Assembly: GCA_017979445.1 (NCBI GenBank) | Contig: CM030706.1 | Location: 9,720,967-9,784,966, forward strand | DNA: 64,000 bases | From: Akebia trifoliata | Lineage: Eukaryota; Streptophyta; Magnoliopsida; Ranunculales; Lardizabalaceae | Direction: 5' to 3' | Shown here: positions 36,034-47,654 of the stretch, piece by piece | Layout: each line of letters opens with the position of its first letter | Numbering within the stretch: position 1 is the stretch's first letter | Program-made: the position numbers and the translations under genes | Notes under the pieces: generated by a model | Told to the model about the DNA's origin: nothing | Databases searched by the model: none | Seen by the model: the letters and a program-made list of their open reading frames with translations, nothing else

Positions 36034-36043
36034 TTTGATACCA
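36034..36043 (-). promoter_or_regulatory. Possible retroelement PBS (Met-tRNA), minus strand
   Basis: TTTGATACCA is the complement of TGGTATCAAA, the usual Copia PBS, and is followed on its right by sequence that could be an LTR end. No partner LTR was found, so this is only a hint of a decayed element. Confidence 0.35.
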
Positions 36044-36442
36044 AGTTAAAAATAATGAAGAAAAAAAGTTGATTCATTGATTAACCCTAATTAGATGTTA
36101 AAGGGGAATTACAAAGACTGATAAATAGAAAAAACAAAAAAGTACAAATGACTAAAAATTATAATAAATCAGAGTTATTCAACACTTATGATTTATTGTT
36201 TTAACAAACCAGATTCAAAATTTCCAATAATCTTAAAACTAATTATACCTATATCCTGTTTCTATTTCTAAACTTTGAAACATGGATTTCAAACTCGAAC
36301 ATGTAAAACCTGACTTGTTGAAATCAGAATCCTTTAATGAGAAATTTTACCGAAAATGAAGTCAGAAGATGCTCTTTTTCCTTAAAGCCCTTAATGTACT
36401 ATTCATACTCAAAGAAGAAAAACTACAGAAATAGATCCTAAT

Positions 36443-36703
36443 ATGCAAAACTGGATCAAAGTAGATGGAATTTGTAGAAATTATATTTTATCTTGTCTTA
36501 TAAACACTTTGTATGATATTTACTGTGTGTATGAGATTTCTATAGAATTGTGGAGAGCATTAGAGAAGAAATATGTAACAGAAAATGCGGGTGTCAAAAA
36601 ATATATAGTTAAAACATTTCTAAAATTCTTAATTGTCAATAAGAAGTCAATTATAGACCAAGTGAACGAATTTCCAACAACTTCTGCTCCTGCGGGGAGC
36701 TAG
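36443..36703 (+). pseudogene. Fragment of a Copia gag (UBN2 domain)
   Basis: An 86-aa frame with WIKVDGICRNYILSCLINTL, ELWRALEKKYVTENAG and KKYIVKTFLKFLIVNKKSI. This succession is the plant UBN2/Retrotran_gag pattern (RNYIL..L, LW..LE.KY, KK..v..fL.F). No zinc knuckle, pol or LTR is nearby. It is an orphan piece of a dead retrotransposon. Confidence 0.7.
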
Positions 36704-36884
36704 CAAACGTTTGGATAGGTTTTTGCTTTTACACAGAGAGGTTTTTGCTCTTGTGCGGAGAGGTTTTTTACTCTTACGCAAAGAGGTGTATCCACACAAG
36801 GCCAATGTAATCCATCATAAGACTTATTCTAATTCTAACTAGATGCATATTCTCAATAGTTTTTCCTTGATTTTCACTTATTTT

Positions 36885-37458
36885 TCATTGAGATCTAAGC
36901 ATATATATTTTACTTGAAGTCACAAAGTTATGTTCTTCTACAACATGGGTCACAACCCATTTATCTTCCTTTTTCTTTCTTATAACCATCATTGCCTTAC
37001 AACTCGTCCTTAAATCAACTTGATTCCTTTTTTCCTTCTTCAAAAGATTTGGAACCAAGATCTCGTTTTCCTTCAAAAGAACAATAATAAACACGACTAA
37101 TCACATCCTTGGTACATTGAGACTTACTAGATGTATTCTTTCAAACACTGAATCCCATTTTACCTGCATATGCATTATAGAAATTGTATGCTTCTTCTTG
37201 AGATTCAAAACCTATTCCAACACATGGACAAAGCCCATTCATTTCATCTTCAACTTGCATTCATGTATCATGATTAGCATTATCATTCAAATCATCTTTT
37301 TTATCTAAATTCTCTTCTTGAATCTTTTTTCCATCTCTTTTAACTGTATCATGATTTCCTTCACTTTCTAAACTACTTTTTCCATAGCCGTAAATGTAAA
37401 GTTTTTCATAGTCATCGTCTTTGTGACTATATATCTCTTCACGCCCATCATTTCTCAA
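36885..37458 (-). pseudogene. FAR1/FHY3-like or MULE transposase N-terminal relic
   Basis: On the minus strand an acidic start (MRNDGREEIYSHKDDDYEKL at 37458) reaches a stop at 37261-37263. In the same frame follow CPCVGIGFESQEEAYNFYNA and GKMGFSV, then another stop near 37147. After a frameshift, DLRTSCKAMMVIRKKKEDKW and VVTHVVEEHN complete the pattern. This is the order of the FAR1 DNA-binding domain (FESxEEAYxFYNxYA, GFSV, RTGCKAM, W.V..FVEEHNH), found in plant FHY3/FAR1 factors and their Mutator-like transposase relatives. No MULE catalytic domain follows. Non-functional. Confidence 0.75.
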
Positions 37459-37507
37459 ATCCCATTTGAAAATCTATATGAAAAACATCAAAATATTACT
37501 AGTCAAA

Positions 37508-37532
37508 TATATATATATATATATATATATAT
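37508..37532. repeat. (TA)n microsatellite without a foldback insertion
   Basis: A 25-bp TA tract in ordinary AT-rich DNA. Unlike the tracts near 144, 936, 12141 and 51811 it carries no foldback element. Confidence 0.9.
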
Positions 37533-38480
37533 GACAATTAAAACTTTAGTAAATTTGGTACAATAAAATATTAAAAAAAAAATTAAAAATAAATATTTGA
37601 GAATTAAGATGGAAGGCCTAAGCATGGCAAGGAAAATAATTTATTTGGATAAAATTACAACAATTTTATATTTTATTCTATTTCATCTTTCCTTGATAAA
37701 TTATAGAAACAATTTAGCGATAAAAGAAGAGTCAACCTTGCCTGATTAACTTAGTAGGATTTCAAATCTCAATAAGAGTCATGAACTCACATGTTGGCAT
37801 TCATAAACATGATCTGATTCCACAGATTGGTAGACGGCGAATTTCTAAGAACTTTGAAAGAAAAAAACATTATTTCTCACTGTTAACTTTTAATTTTATG
37901 TTTTGGGAGTTCGGTAAACATGCATTTTCAACACCTTAGATCAGGCTAAAAAAATGAATTTTTTTAAATCTTAGTTTTTCCATGAAATCTATAAGGTGGT
38001 TGTGTTGGATTGCCAACGTTGTAATCCAGGTAGGCTCCCTTAATAATGTTTGAAATCTTACTAAGTTAGTTAGGAAAGTATTTTTCACAAAATAAGAGAG
38101 CTGCACCCCAAAATTTTCTCATACACCTCAATTAAAAATAAAGGGTTGGAATCCAACGGGTAGAACACTCGTTCACATAGTTCTTTCCCATGAACGACCG
38201 TGGGAGTGCCGAACTCAAAATAATATAAAATTAAATTATCAATTTAAAATTTCAAAATAAATGATGAAAATTGAACCATACATAAATCTAATTTTTGTTA
38301 TATGTGTGCACATGCCTCATACTAGTCAAACTAAATGATTTTGACTAAAATTTTGAACAAAAGGCTCTCACACCTTATTGCGAACAAATTTGGTACTATT
38401 AAGAATTTGACATATTTTGTTTTGAGTCTTGATAATACAACGCCTCTCTGACACATGTCCCTTACACCCCCATCAGAGTA
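37533..38480. other. Intergenic stretch, no recognised gene
   Basis: AT-rich, many stops, no motif recognised on either strand. Confidence 0.55.
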
Positions 38481-38504
38481 TTGTCAATCATTTCGGGATA
38501 AATA

Positions 38505-38945
38505 TAAGAAAAAGATTTATGATTATGTGTATCCTGAGGCAACTGATCTACGGTTCTACAATGGGGGTTTAGGGGGTGTTTGGTAGAGGGGGGCCAAGGT
38601 CGGAGCCAAGATTTAACTCATGTGGGGGCAATGCAAGAGTGGAAATTTTTTTGTGAGGACAGTGAAGATTGTCATTTTTTTTGTGGGGGCAACATAACAA
38701 TGGAAACTATTTTGTGGGGGGCAACTAAGAGTGTAAAATAAATTGGGAGAGCAATAGTGGCAGATTTCTTTATTCACCATTATTATCTATTGCAATAGTT
38801 CATTACTCCAAAGAAGGTTTGAAAATTACTCTGGGGGCAAGTGCCCCCATTGCCCCCACTCTAAATCCGCCCTTGAGGGGGGCATTAGACATTCATTACA
38901 TTTTTTGCTTTATGTGAAATTGTAGATCAGATCCTTTACTCCCAA
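38505..38945. repeat. Dispersed repeat R, copy 1 (contains a hAT MITE)
   Basis: AAGAAAAAGATTTATGATTATGTGTATCCTGAGGCAAC...GGGGGC | ATTAGACATTCATTAC parallels 50743-50870. The hAT MITE 38595-38875 sits inside it and is absent from copy 2. Confidence 0.7.
38595..38875. mobile_element. hAT-type MITE, 281 bp, TSD AGGGGGGC
   Basis: Ends CAAGGTCGGAGCC and (reverse complement) CAAGGGCGGATTT are terminal inverted repeats of the CARGG hAT type. Perfect 8-bp TSDs AGGGGGGC lie at 38587-38594 and 38876-38883. The interior is rich in TGTGGGGGCAA / TTGCCCCC phrases. Non-coding. An unoccupied copy of the site exists at 50827-50834. Confidence 0.92.
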
Positions 38946-39600
38946 GTTCATACATTTAAGGGAATTTTTCGTTGTAGATCCTATCGAGGACACCTTTTTA
39001 AGTTCACCTAATCTTTTGGGGATGATGAACTCAAATGGTTGACAATTCAAATCATTTAGATTAACAACTCAACTCTCTGATCTCAACAATTTGACTTGTT
39101 GATCTCAATGATTTATTTTGAAATATCAAGATCAATTATTGTACACCCACCTCCCAAACTTGCTTCACGAGCTGGTGGTTCCATTCATTGTTGTGGGAGC
39201 AAAAGAGATGGGTGTTCATTTGCTGGAATTAGTTGGCAAGTAGATGCATAATGAGTAGTTTAGGATCGATCTCAACATTTTGAATGTTAATCTCAATGAT
39301 TCAAGTTCAAACTTTGAGATTTACGATTTCATAATTTTTTTATCTTGACGATTTTAAAAGCTCGATCTCGATGATCGAACAAAGGTCAATCTCAATGATA
39401 GTAATTGTTTGACAATTTGTATCATTATCTCACCAATTGAAAGGGTTAGGGGGCATTAAGAAAGAAACAATTTACTAGATAGACATCAAGTTATGGGGGA
39501 AAATTAGGGGTATGTAAAAAGAAGTTCCTCCCCTAGGGTACATTAAATAATTATTTATACACTTTTTTTTTATTAATTAAGACAAGTTTTAGTGACGACC
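38946..39600. other. Intergenic stretch, no recognised gene
   Basis: Repeated GATCTCAATGATT / TTGATCTCAACAATT phrases (39040-39420) suggest a decayed repetitive sequence. No gene seen. Confidence 0.5.
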
Positions 39601-39608
39601 CCTCGAGT

Positions 39609-39848
39609 CAGGGACGGATTTACAGTGAAGGCACTTGCCCCCATAAGAATTTTCAAAGCTTGTGGATTAGTTAACTATTGCGACAGATTTTAGTGACGGA
39701 TAAAAAAATCTGCCACTATGCCCCCACAATTTTTGTTGTCAATTCTTAGTTGCCCCCACAACTATATTTTTTCAATCTTAGTTGTCCCCACAAAATTATT
39801 TATACTCTTGGTTGCCCTCGCATGGGCAAAATCTTGGCTCCACCCCTG
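39609..39848. mobile_element. hAT-type MITE, second copy, inverted
   Basis: CAGGGACGGATTTACAGTG...AAATCTTGGCTCCACCCCTG is the reverse-orientation relative of 38595-38875 (AAATCCGCCC / GGAGCCAAGATTT). Termini CAGGGACGGA / CAGGGGTGGA fit the hAT pattern. The flanks CCTCGAGT and CTTGAGAT do not form a clear TSD. Confidence 0.8.
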
Positions 39849-40319
39849 CTTGAGATCGTTCGTTAATATAGCTAATATTAAAGTTGTCATAAATTAGGTT
39901 GTTTGAATTAAGGGTGTTAATAGGTACCCAATTACCTAATGTACCCGAAACCGATTAATCAGTTCTGGATCTATCATAATAAACCCGATTATTTTTTGTC
40001 CGATTATGGGTACTTATTTTGAGACGCTAATAAAAGTCACAGTACCCGGGTACCTGACTAGTAAATTTATTTTATTTATAATAAACTAATAATTTAATTC
40101 AGTGCTAATAAGGATAAGTCATGAACTAAATGTACTAGAAATAAAATAAAATATAAAGAAAATATGAAGTGTTTAATTTTTACCATTCCCCTATTTTAAC
40201 GTCCATTCATTTTCCATATATTATACAATTTCAACAACAAATAAAAGGTCTTTACCTTAATTTTCTATGATTTTATTTTCAAAAGTTTGGTTTGCTTAAA
40301 AAATTCATCGTTGATTTTA

Positions 40320-41151
40320 GGACTTCTAGCATAAAAATCACATGGGTTTATAGTAACTATGATAGAAAATGGTCACTTTTTTTTTAATACTCAAAACAGG
40401 GCTATTTTGCTACAGTAACTAATATTTTTTGACATAAATGCCCCCATTTACAATTTCTTGTATGAACCCTTGAAAAATATTTTTCTAAATTGTAACTTCC
40501 TCCCTCCCAACCTTTTATACCATCGAAATACAAAGAGAGATATATCTATTCTCTCTACCAAAAAGTCATTAGAGCACACTAAAGAGGCTCTAGCTTTGAG
40601 GAATGATAGTGAATCTTGCAGATCAGTCCATTCTCGTGTTTGATTCACAATCTATTGGAACTTTCCACCAAATGTTATCACTTTCTCCTCTCTTTCTTTT
40701 AATGTTTTTTTTTTTCAAATCTTTTATATACTCTTATCTTCCTTGATATATTTCTCACCCATAATCATATAAATGAAAAATGGTAGCCAAAAACTCAATG
40801 ATTTCTATTCATTGAGGTTCGAGTATATACCACGTTGAGCCTTGATGATGTAATACATTCTAATGTTGAGATTCGACATTGGGTAAATTTTATGAACTAA
40901 ATTTCAAAAATTCCGTGAAATCATTGATATTTTTTTTTTTTTTTTTTTTTTTTTGGCTTTTTGGTATGTTTTGATAGAGAGAATGAAGATCTCTTACAAT
41001 TTAAAAGAATATTTTTCAAGAATTTATTAAAGAAATTGCATGTGGGGGTATTTCTATCCACCTTAGCAAATAACCTTATTTTGAGTATTAAAAAAAAAGT
41101 GACCATTTTATCTATTACCATAAGCCTATGGATTTTTTATGCTAAAATTCC
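40320..41151. mobile_element. Mutator-like MITE with long inverted ends, 832 bp
   Basis: Perfect 9-bp TSD TTGATTTTA at 40311-40319 and 41152-41160. Termini GGACTTCTAGCATAAAAATC and (reverse complement) GGAATTTTAGCATAAAAAATC begin inverted arms of about 200 bp; TGGTCACTTTTTTTTTAATACTCAAAA recurs in reverse. A 9-bp TSD with long TIRs is diagnostic of Mutator-like elements. Open frames at 40448-41155 are chance readings. A T(26) run lies near 40929. Confidence 0.9.
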
Positions 41152-41160
41152 TTGATTTTA

Positions 41161-41895
41161 ACAAATGATTTTCCTTTTTATCGAATACTTATTTTTTTCC
41201 CATTCAAAAAACAGTAATCTATCTTAATGCGTACCCAACGGCTACCGGATGGATATCAATATTTGTAGTCTTGTTAGCAATTTGGAATACGAAAAAAATT
41301 AGATTAGTGAAAAATCTGAGTTACATTCATTTTTGGATTGCAAAAATCTGGTAAAAAATTCAATAAATGAAAAATATGCGGCATATGCTTATACGTGTAT
41401 TATTCATCTCATTTCAAAAATTCAGTAATATGATAGTGATGATGATGATGATGGAATTGGTGATGATATATTGATGATGATAATAATGATGATGGTTATA
41501 ACAAGGGCATTGTGGTTATTGTTCCATTAGCTTATAAATAAAAAAACCAAAGTCAAGGGAGGTGTTATCTCAAATAAATATAAAAAGTCATATCATTATT
41601 AGTTTTTAAATAAAAAGGTCATTTGTCACATAAAAAGGTATATTCCTCCATACTTTTGCAGCATTGCCACTTCAAAGTCGACTTGTGTAACACATCACAA
41701 CTTACAAGTTTACAATTTGCATCATATAACAAATCACCGTAGCAATTTTTTTTTCCATCGAGTTTTATAAAAATTCATAAAAGAAAATTATTTTATTCTT
41801 TTTTAACTTAAAAGGCATGAATTATTTAAAATAATTCAATAATCCATAAAATAATACTCTCATTTCAAGAGAAGCCAAGTGCCATTATCCGTCAG
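41161..41895. other. Intergenic stretch with (GAT)n
   Basis: AT-rich with a GAT/GATGAT-rich tract at 41430-41490. A phrase CAAAGTCAAGGGAGGTGTTATCTC near 41550 resembles the repeat at 11715 and 51566 in reverse. No gene seen. Confidence 0.5.
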
Positions 41896-43039
41896 TAAGG
41901 CCCCGTTTGATTCAATTGCCTGAATCTACTGTCAGAATCTACTGTCAAAATCTGCTATCAGAAGCTAAAACATTGAAAAGTTTGTCTGATAGAGCTTTGT
42001 AAAACTGCTGTGTTGTTGACCAGAATCTGGTAATTATTGTTTGATACAGTTTCTATAATATGTTGTTTAGGGTAAAATGACCAGAATACCCTTAAGGTTG
42101 ATAGAACACTCAAAATGCATCAAAAATTATCAGAATACCCTTATAAATATATAATTACACTAGATATATATAAATATAATAAAATTATATAAAAAATTAA
42201 AAAAATAATTGTATTAATTTTAAAATATTTATAATTCAAAAAAAAAATTATAATTCTATAGAAATTTCGGCAACATCCCCTCTTAAAAATGGACATATGA
42301 AATTTTCCTGATAAACAAAATACCTGCATAGTACACAATTCAACATTCACATTACATCATATATACATAACATATCCACATCACATTGTATATACATAAC
42401 ACATTCACGTAACATCTAATTTACATTCTGACATCATTTAAACACAATAATCATAGTTAATATAATAAGTAAAACTGAAATAAATAAAAACATGAAAAAT
42501 ATACATCAACAAATACATACAAAATATATTTTTCATTCTTCTTATTTGACTCAGTTACTTTATCTTAAGGAACATTATCATTGATAATGTCAACTTCATC
42601 TGCCCACACAAAAAACCCTACATGTCTCTATAAAGTAAAATAACACATTAATTAATATCAATCTCACCAAATATAAATATGCAATCAACATTAATATCAA
42701 TATCATATTACCTGTCAAGATGGACACCTATAAAATATCATCCCATAATTTTCTTTTGTTTTAGCTGTGATTAATGTCATCACTCAACCACATGAACAAC
42801 ATGGTGGATACGTATAATTTGCCATCAATGTTATTCATCATACACAAAGAACATAAATAAATAAGTATAGAATCTTTGAAATATAATTAAAAATAGTATA
42901 ATTTTTATTCCAACATCGAATAATAGTGTTTATAATTAAAATATAAAGTAAAAAAATTTAATATGAAAATGCATCAATGATTGTCAGTAAAAATGGCATC
43001 AGATATTGAATCCCTATGCATTTTCATTGTTTGTTGACT

Positions 43040-46000
43040 CTAACAACTTACTAATGGGGGAACTGTATACTCTTGATCAGTGATCCCATCTTCTTCCTTT
43101 TCTATTGGTCCTTCTTCCTCGAATCGAATAAATTCTTCATTGGTAATCGTATGTTTTTTGATAAAATTGTGTAATGCCATGCAGGCCACAACAATATTTC
43201 TTTGTTTGTCCAAATTATATGAACGCATCATCTTCAAAAATGGTCATTTTGCTTTCAAAACCCCACAGGTTCGTTCGATCACATTCCGAAGTGAAGAATG
43301 TAAATGATTGAACATTTCTTGTTGACCATTTACTCGTGACCTCCTATAGTCTTGTAGATGGTATCGAATACCTCGGTAAAGTGCGAGATAACCTTCCATG
43401 AGTGGGTACCCAGCATCTACCAGATAGTATTTACCTATTATCAAAAAAAAATTTAATTTGTAGAATTGAATATAAATATATAATTGACAAACTTTTAAAT
43501 ACAGACCTGGTGGAGGATATGAAAAATTTTAAATTGGGAGTATTTAATGTCTCAAGGAAGACACGTGAATTATTAGCCAACCCTTCCCAACCAACCACCA
43601 CATGCGTAAACAACATGTCAAACGAACATATTGCCATTATATTTTGTGTGAGTCCATTATGTCCTCGATATTGCATTTGGTCTGCTATTGGTACAAATGC
43701 ACTAACCTGTGTTCTGTCTATCGCTCCAATACAACCCTACATATTTATTAATTATATTAATTTATAAATATTAATAAAACAAATATATTTAAAGTGTATG
43801 TATATAAGAAATTACCTTAAAATATGACAAAAAATGAGAATTGTTACGGATGTGCGGAGAGACTTCATTGAGGTCGGGAGGTACAATTAAGAACATTGAC
43901 AAGTTCACAATCGCCAAAAGAACTATGTTAAAGTACTTGCTAACCGTTTCAAGTGAATGAACGAAACGATCTGCAATTACTCTTTGTCCTTGATTATGTC
44001 ATATTATCAATAGGAACATCGCTACTTGTTCTTGAATAGTAAGATATCATTGCATATTTAATAGATCCCGTTCCTCCAAAATGGAACATAGATTCACAAA
44101 TACATGGTGAAAGCGCCCTTGGTCCGCGGGGTGCGCGGATCCGCTTTTGACCCTTAAGGTTTGGGAGTCGCCACCTAGTTATTACGGTCTAGGAACCGAA
44201 CATTGACTCTAAAAGGTAAAAGAAACTAATCTACGAAACAAAAGAAAAACTAAGTTCGGGGATCACGTTACGGAGTTGGAAGGTGTTAGGCACCAATCCC
44301 GCCCGGCAAACGCTGGTCTCTACTAATTCTCAAATAGAACTACATTGCTAAAAAGACCTAATCAATAAAAAAAAAAAATACTTACCTTTTTCGAACATAA
44401 TGATTTTTTTTTCCCTCAGATCTGATAGAACAACTTCTTGTACAGTATTCCTCGCTTCGTTCTGTCACCGGATCTGATTTCTGATCTCCAAGTTGAAGTA
44501 TCTTTTTCTTAGATTTGAATTCTTCATATTTTTTTGTGGGTTTTGAGGTGTTTTTGAAGGGTTTCTATGTGTTTTTCAAGCTAAAATAGAAGTATGGGTG
44601 TTAGGTAAGAAGTTGAGACTTCAAAATTAGGGTTTTGGGAAGGTTGGGGAGGCTTCTTGACCACTTTTCCTATGGTTTATGATTTGATACGAAAATAGGG
44701 TATGAGAACCTCTATTTATAGAATTTTTTAAGGGTTGATTTGGATAGAGTTAGTATTTAATTAGAGTTCTTTTAGTTAGAGTTGTGTTTTAGTTAGAATT
44801 GTTTTAGGTAGAATTGTGTTTTAATTAGAATTGTTTTAGGTGGAGTTGTGTTTTAGTTAGAACTCTATTAGATTGAGTTATTATTTAATTAGAACTCTAT
44901 TATGACTTTTGGTCTTATTTGATTGACTTTTAATATTTTGACTTTAGTCTTAATTGATTGACTTTTAATATCTTGACTTTAGTCTTGCTTAATTGACTTT
45001 AATTTTGACTTTAGTCTCACTTGATTGACTTTAATACCTTAACTTTAGTCTTGCTTGATTGACTTTAAATTTTTGGAGAACCCCCCTCTAAAATATCTTT
45101 AATTCTTTGGACCCCCAAATGGAGGGGTCCTTAAAGAAATATCTCACGAACCCTCAACAATTTTACTTGAAAGCCCGATTGATCGATTTTTTTAATTTAA
45201 AATTTTAAATTAATTTCATTAATGTTTCACTTTAATTATTTAATGTTTTATTTATTAATTTCGAAATTTTTAATTATGAAAATTGTGAAATTACCGTTTT
45301 ACCCCCGGAGAGAACTTTTCACGTTTTAAGTCGATTTTTAATATTCTAGGATGTTTTAGAATCGATTTTTTGTAAGGAATTCAATGGAAATATTAATTTG
45401 TGTCATTTATGAAATTTTTGTGTGAAATGGTCATGAACTTTATGAGGGGCATTTTCGTAATTTTGTCGAATTCTGTTAAAATTGGTGAAATGATTTATTT
45501 GGTTCCGATTTGTTGTTTTATGTGTTTGAGAGAGTTTTCTTAAGCGTAACGTAGACTCTAGAATTGTTTTGAGATTAGGGGTATTTTGGTAATTTGGTCA
45601 ATTTTTAGTGATTTTTAACGTGAAGCTTCTTTTTAGTCTGCAAGATGATGATTTCTATGTTTCTGGGGTCGTATTTTCCTAGCGTAGCGTGGTTTCTAAG
45701 GTTTTGTCAGTTCGAGATACCTCATCCAGATTTTTGAAACATTTCTGGTAATAAAATAAAGCAATGGAAATAACATCCATCATTGGGAATCATTGCGATC
45801 GGGTTGACGAGTTGATTAATCAGGCGAGTGCAAAAATGGGGTGTCTACACATGGCTTTCCATTCTAAACAATGAGTGACATGTCGTATTATCATTCAGTG
45901 TTTTTCGCACAAAATCAATCCCCTTGAACGGACAATTACTATGTTCCTCCCTATCTAAGACATTCTCACATTAAAATAAAGAACATATGATGACTCCTCT

Positions 46001-46108
46001 CATAGCTATATTTAAAACATTTGACTCAATAGTATTACTAGTATCACCATTTGAATCAATGGTATCAGTCATATCAACAGTATTTGTGAACTTAATATCT
46101 GAATCCAT
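43040..46108 (-). pseudogene. PIF/Harbinger transposase (DDE_Tnp_4), interrupted and with stops
   Basis: The minus-strand start is MDSDIKFTNTVDMTDT at 46108; a stop follows near 45974. The frame is then broken at codons for FRMESHVFVN by the solo LTR at 44108-45849, and resumes to about 43817 with FVNLCSILEERDLLN, IQEQVAMFLL and DRFVHSLETVSKYFN (two more stops). Introns at about 43816-43740 and 43505-43437 have GT..AG ends. Later exons carry GCIGAIDRTQV (first catalytic Asp), FDMLFTHVVVGWEGLANNSRV (second Asp position replaced by Asn, S/N-SR), KYYLVDAGYPLMEGYLALYR, HSSLRNVIERTCGVLKAK (a stop follows where a Trp codon is expected) and CMALHNFIKKH. The enzyme would cut and rejoin the element; this copy cannot encode it. 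Confidence 0.9.
44108..45849 (-). mobile_element. Solo Gypsy LTR inserted in the Harbinger transposase
   Basis: A 1,742-bp LTR, TGAAAGCGCCC...GGTGTCTACA on the plus strand, with TSD CATGG at 44103-44107 and 45850-45854. Read on minus it matches the Gypsy LTR at 18515-20284 throughout (TGTAGACACCCC start, GACTGAAGTC-type tandem phrases, GGACCCCTCCATTTGGGGGTCC, TATA box TATAAATAG near 44720, final GGCGACTCCC block), with many more differences than the young pair. No internal region remains, so it is a recombination product of the same family. Confidence 0.93.
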
Positions 46109-46138
46109 TTGACCTGTTTATGGATCCATATTAGTGGT

Positions 46139-46432
46139 ATATACACCCAACTTACAATACACAATAAAATGATATCCACCACATACAACAAAACTCATTA
46201 TCCACAATATTAATCACAATAAACATCCAATAGAAAATAATATCTATCTAACAAAAAATATAATATACGTCTAATAAAAATTAACATATACACCCAACTT
46301 ACAATACATAATAAAATGATATCCACCACATACAACAAAACTCATTATCCACAATATTAATCACAATAAACATCCAATAGAAAATAATATTTATCTAACA
46401 AAAAATATAATATACATCTAACAAAAATTAAC
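46139..46432. repeat. 147-bp tandem duplication in the Harbinger element
   Basis: ATATACACCCAACTTACAAT... at 46139 recurs at 46286 with only a few substitutions. A second, ~56-bp duplication (AAAGTAACCAATGTATATTG + CACCCTATAGGTGCAT) lies at about 46473-46565. Both sit between the two minus-strand genes. Confidence 0.85.
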
Positions 46433-46605
46433 ATATCCATCTAACAGAGTATATTACATCATATTAGTGCAAAAAGTAACCAATGTATATTGCACCCTAT
46501 AGGTGCATCATAAAACTAACATAAATATAAAAGTAACCAAAGTATATTGCACCCTATAGGTGCATCCTAAAACCAACATAATATAAAAATAATATGAAAA
46601 AATGT

Positions 46606-47654
46606 CTAAGAATCTCTCCTAGCTAGATAATTAGTCATCTCGCTTTCCAACCACCTAAGACGTCTCTCTGTTGATCGTAACCCACAAAAAATCTCTCTGA
46701 ATTGTTTGTTCTTCATAAACATCTTCAACGCAAAATGATAGAGATCACCGATGGGGGTTACATCTGTTAGCTGGTCTAAGAGGTCGATTGACTCTTGAAT
46801 AGTGTCTGTCTTAACACGAGTAAGATTGCTACAAGCAGATGTCTGATTGTTAACTACTTTTACGAGCTTCTCTAATGACTGGCCAATTCGCATAGTAGTA
46901 GTCATTTTCTGCCTACGACCCTGAGGTTGTAGAATATCGCCACTTCTGCGTCTAACAGGGTCTGTGGGTGGGGGTACAATAGGGGTATCATCATCTCCTA
47001 ACTTATCAGCATCATCAAGAGTAAAGTCTAGAGGTGTCTGAGACTCCGAAGGCAAGGTCTTCATGACATCTTCTAGATCATCCGCATCAAGATTATCTTG
47101 TTGGTTTACTGATGTAGATGGCATTGTACCAGATGCAGGCGACCACATCCGGCTACCAGTAGCATATGTGCCTCCAAAGATTACATCTAATTGCTTTGCA
47201 AACATCGAAGACTTCGATCGAAATATTGCATCTTTTAGATGATGCTTTAAAAAATAAAAATTATAAATTATATATAAAAGAAATAAATAAAATTAAATAA
47301 ATAAAATAAAGAAGTAACAAAAAAATATACATATAACCACCCATCCCACCACTCCTCACTTGCATCTAATATATCAGTCTCAACATCATAAGAGACGCCA
47401 GTATTTATACAAATCTTATTCCAACGTCCCCAAAGTCCTTTTTGTCTATCCCACTTATTTTTCATTTGCCCTCTATTATAGTAAACATCAGTTATCCTTT
47501 TAAACTCTTTCACCAATGTTTCATATCCGATCTTATCAAGTACTTTATGTGATTTCCTCCCCTTTTTAACTAATTCATAGCATATCTCGACCAAAACTTC
47601 ATGTTGTTTGGGTGTCCAATCTGCTTTCGCACTCTTTGAATTGTTATCTTCCAT
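46606..47654 (-). CDS. Harbinger Myb/SANT-like DNA-binding protein, two exons, apparently intact
   Basis: Second protein of PIF/Harbinger elements, a Myb/SANT-like factor that in studied cases binds the element's ends and helps bring transposase into the nucleus. Exon 1 is 47654-47331 (108 codons, MEDNNSKSAKADWTPKQHEV); the intron 47330-47245 (86 bp) has GT..AG ends and phase 0; exon 2 is 47244-46606. Total is about 320 aa. The Myb_DNA-bind_3 domain covers residues ~12-108: WTPKQHEVLVEICYE, GQMKNKWDRQKGLWGRWNKI and DILDASEEWWDGW. Exon 2 gives an acidic linker, a basic stretch (RRRSGDILQPQGRRQK) and a helical tail ending MTNYLARRDS. No stop or frameshift is seen, unlike the transposase beside it. 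The splice choice is inferred from frame continuity. Confidence 0.82.

Noticed and set aside
39910..41270. A hAT-like element with GGTGTTAATAGGTACCC on the left and GGATGGATATCAATATT on the right enclosing the MULE MITE
   Set aside because: The ends resemble each other only loosely and I could not find an 8-bp duplication, so the pairing is not supported.
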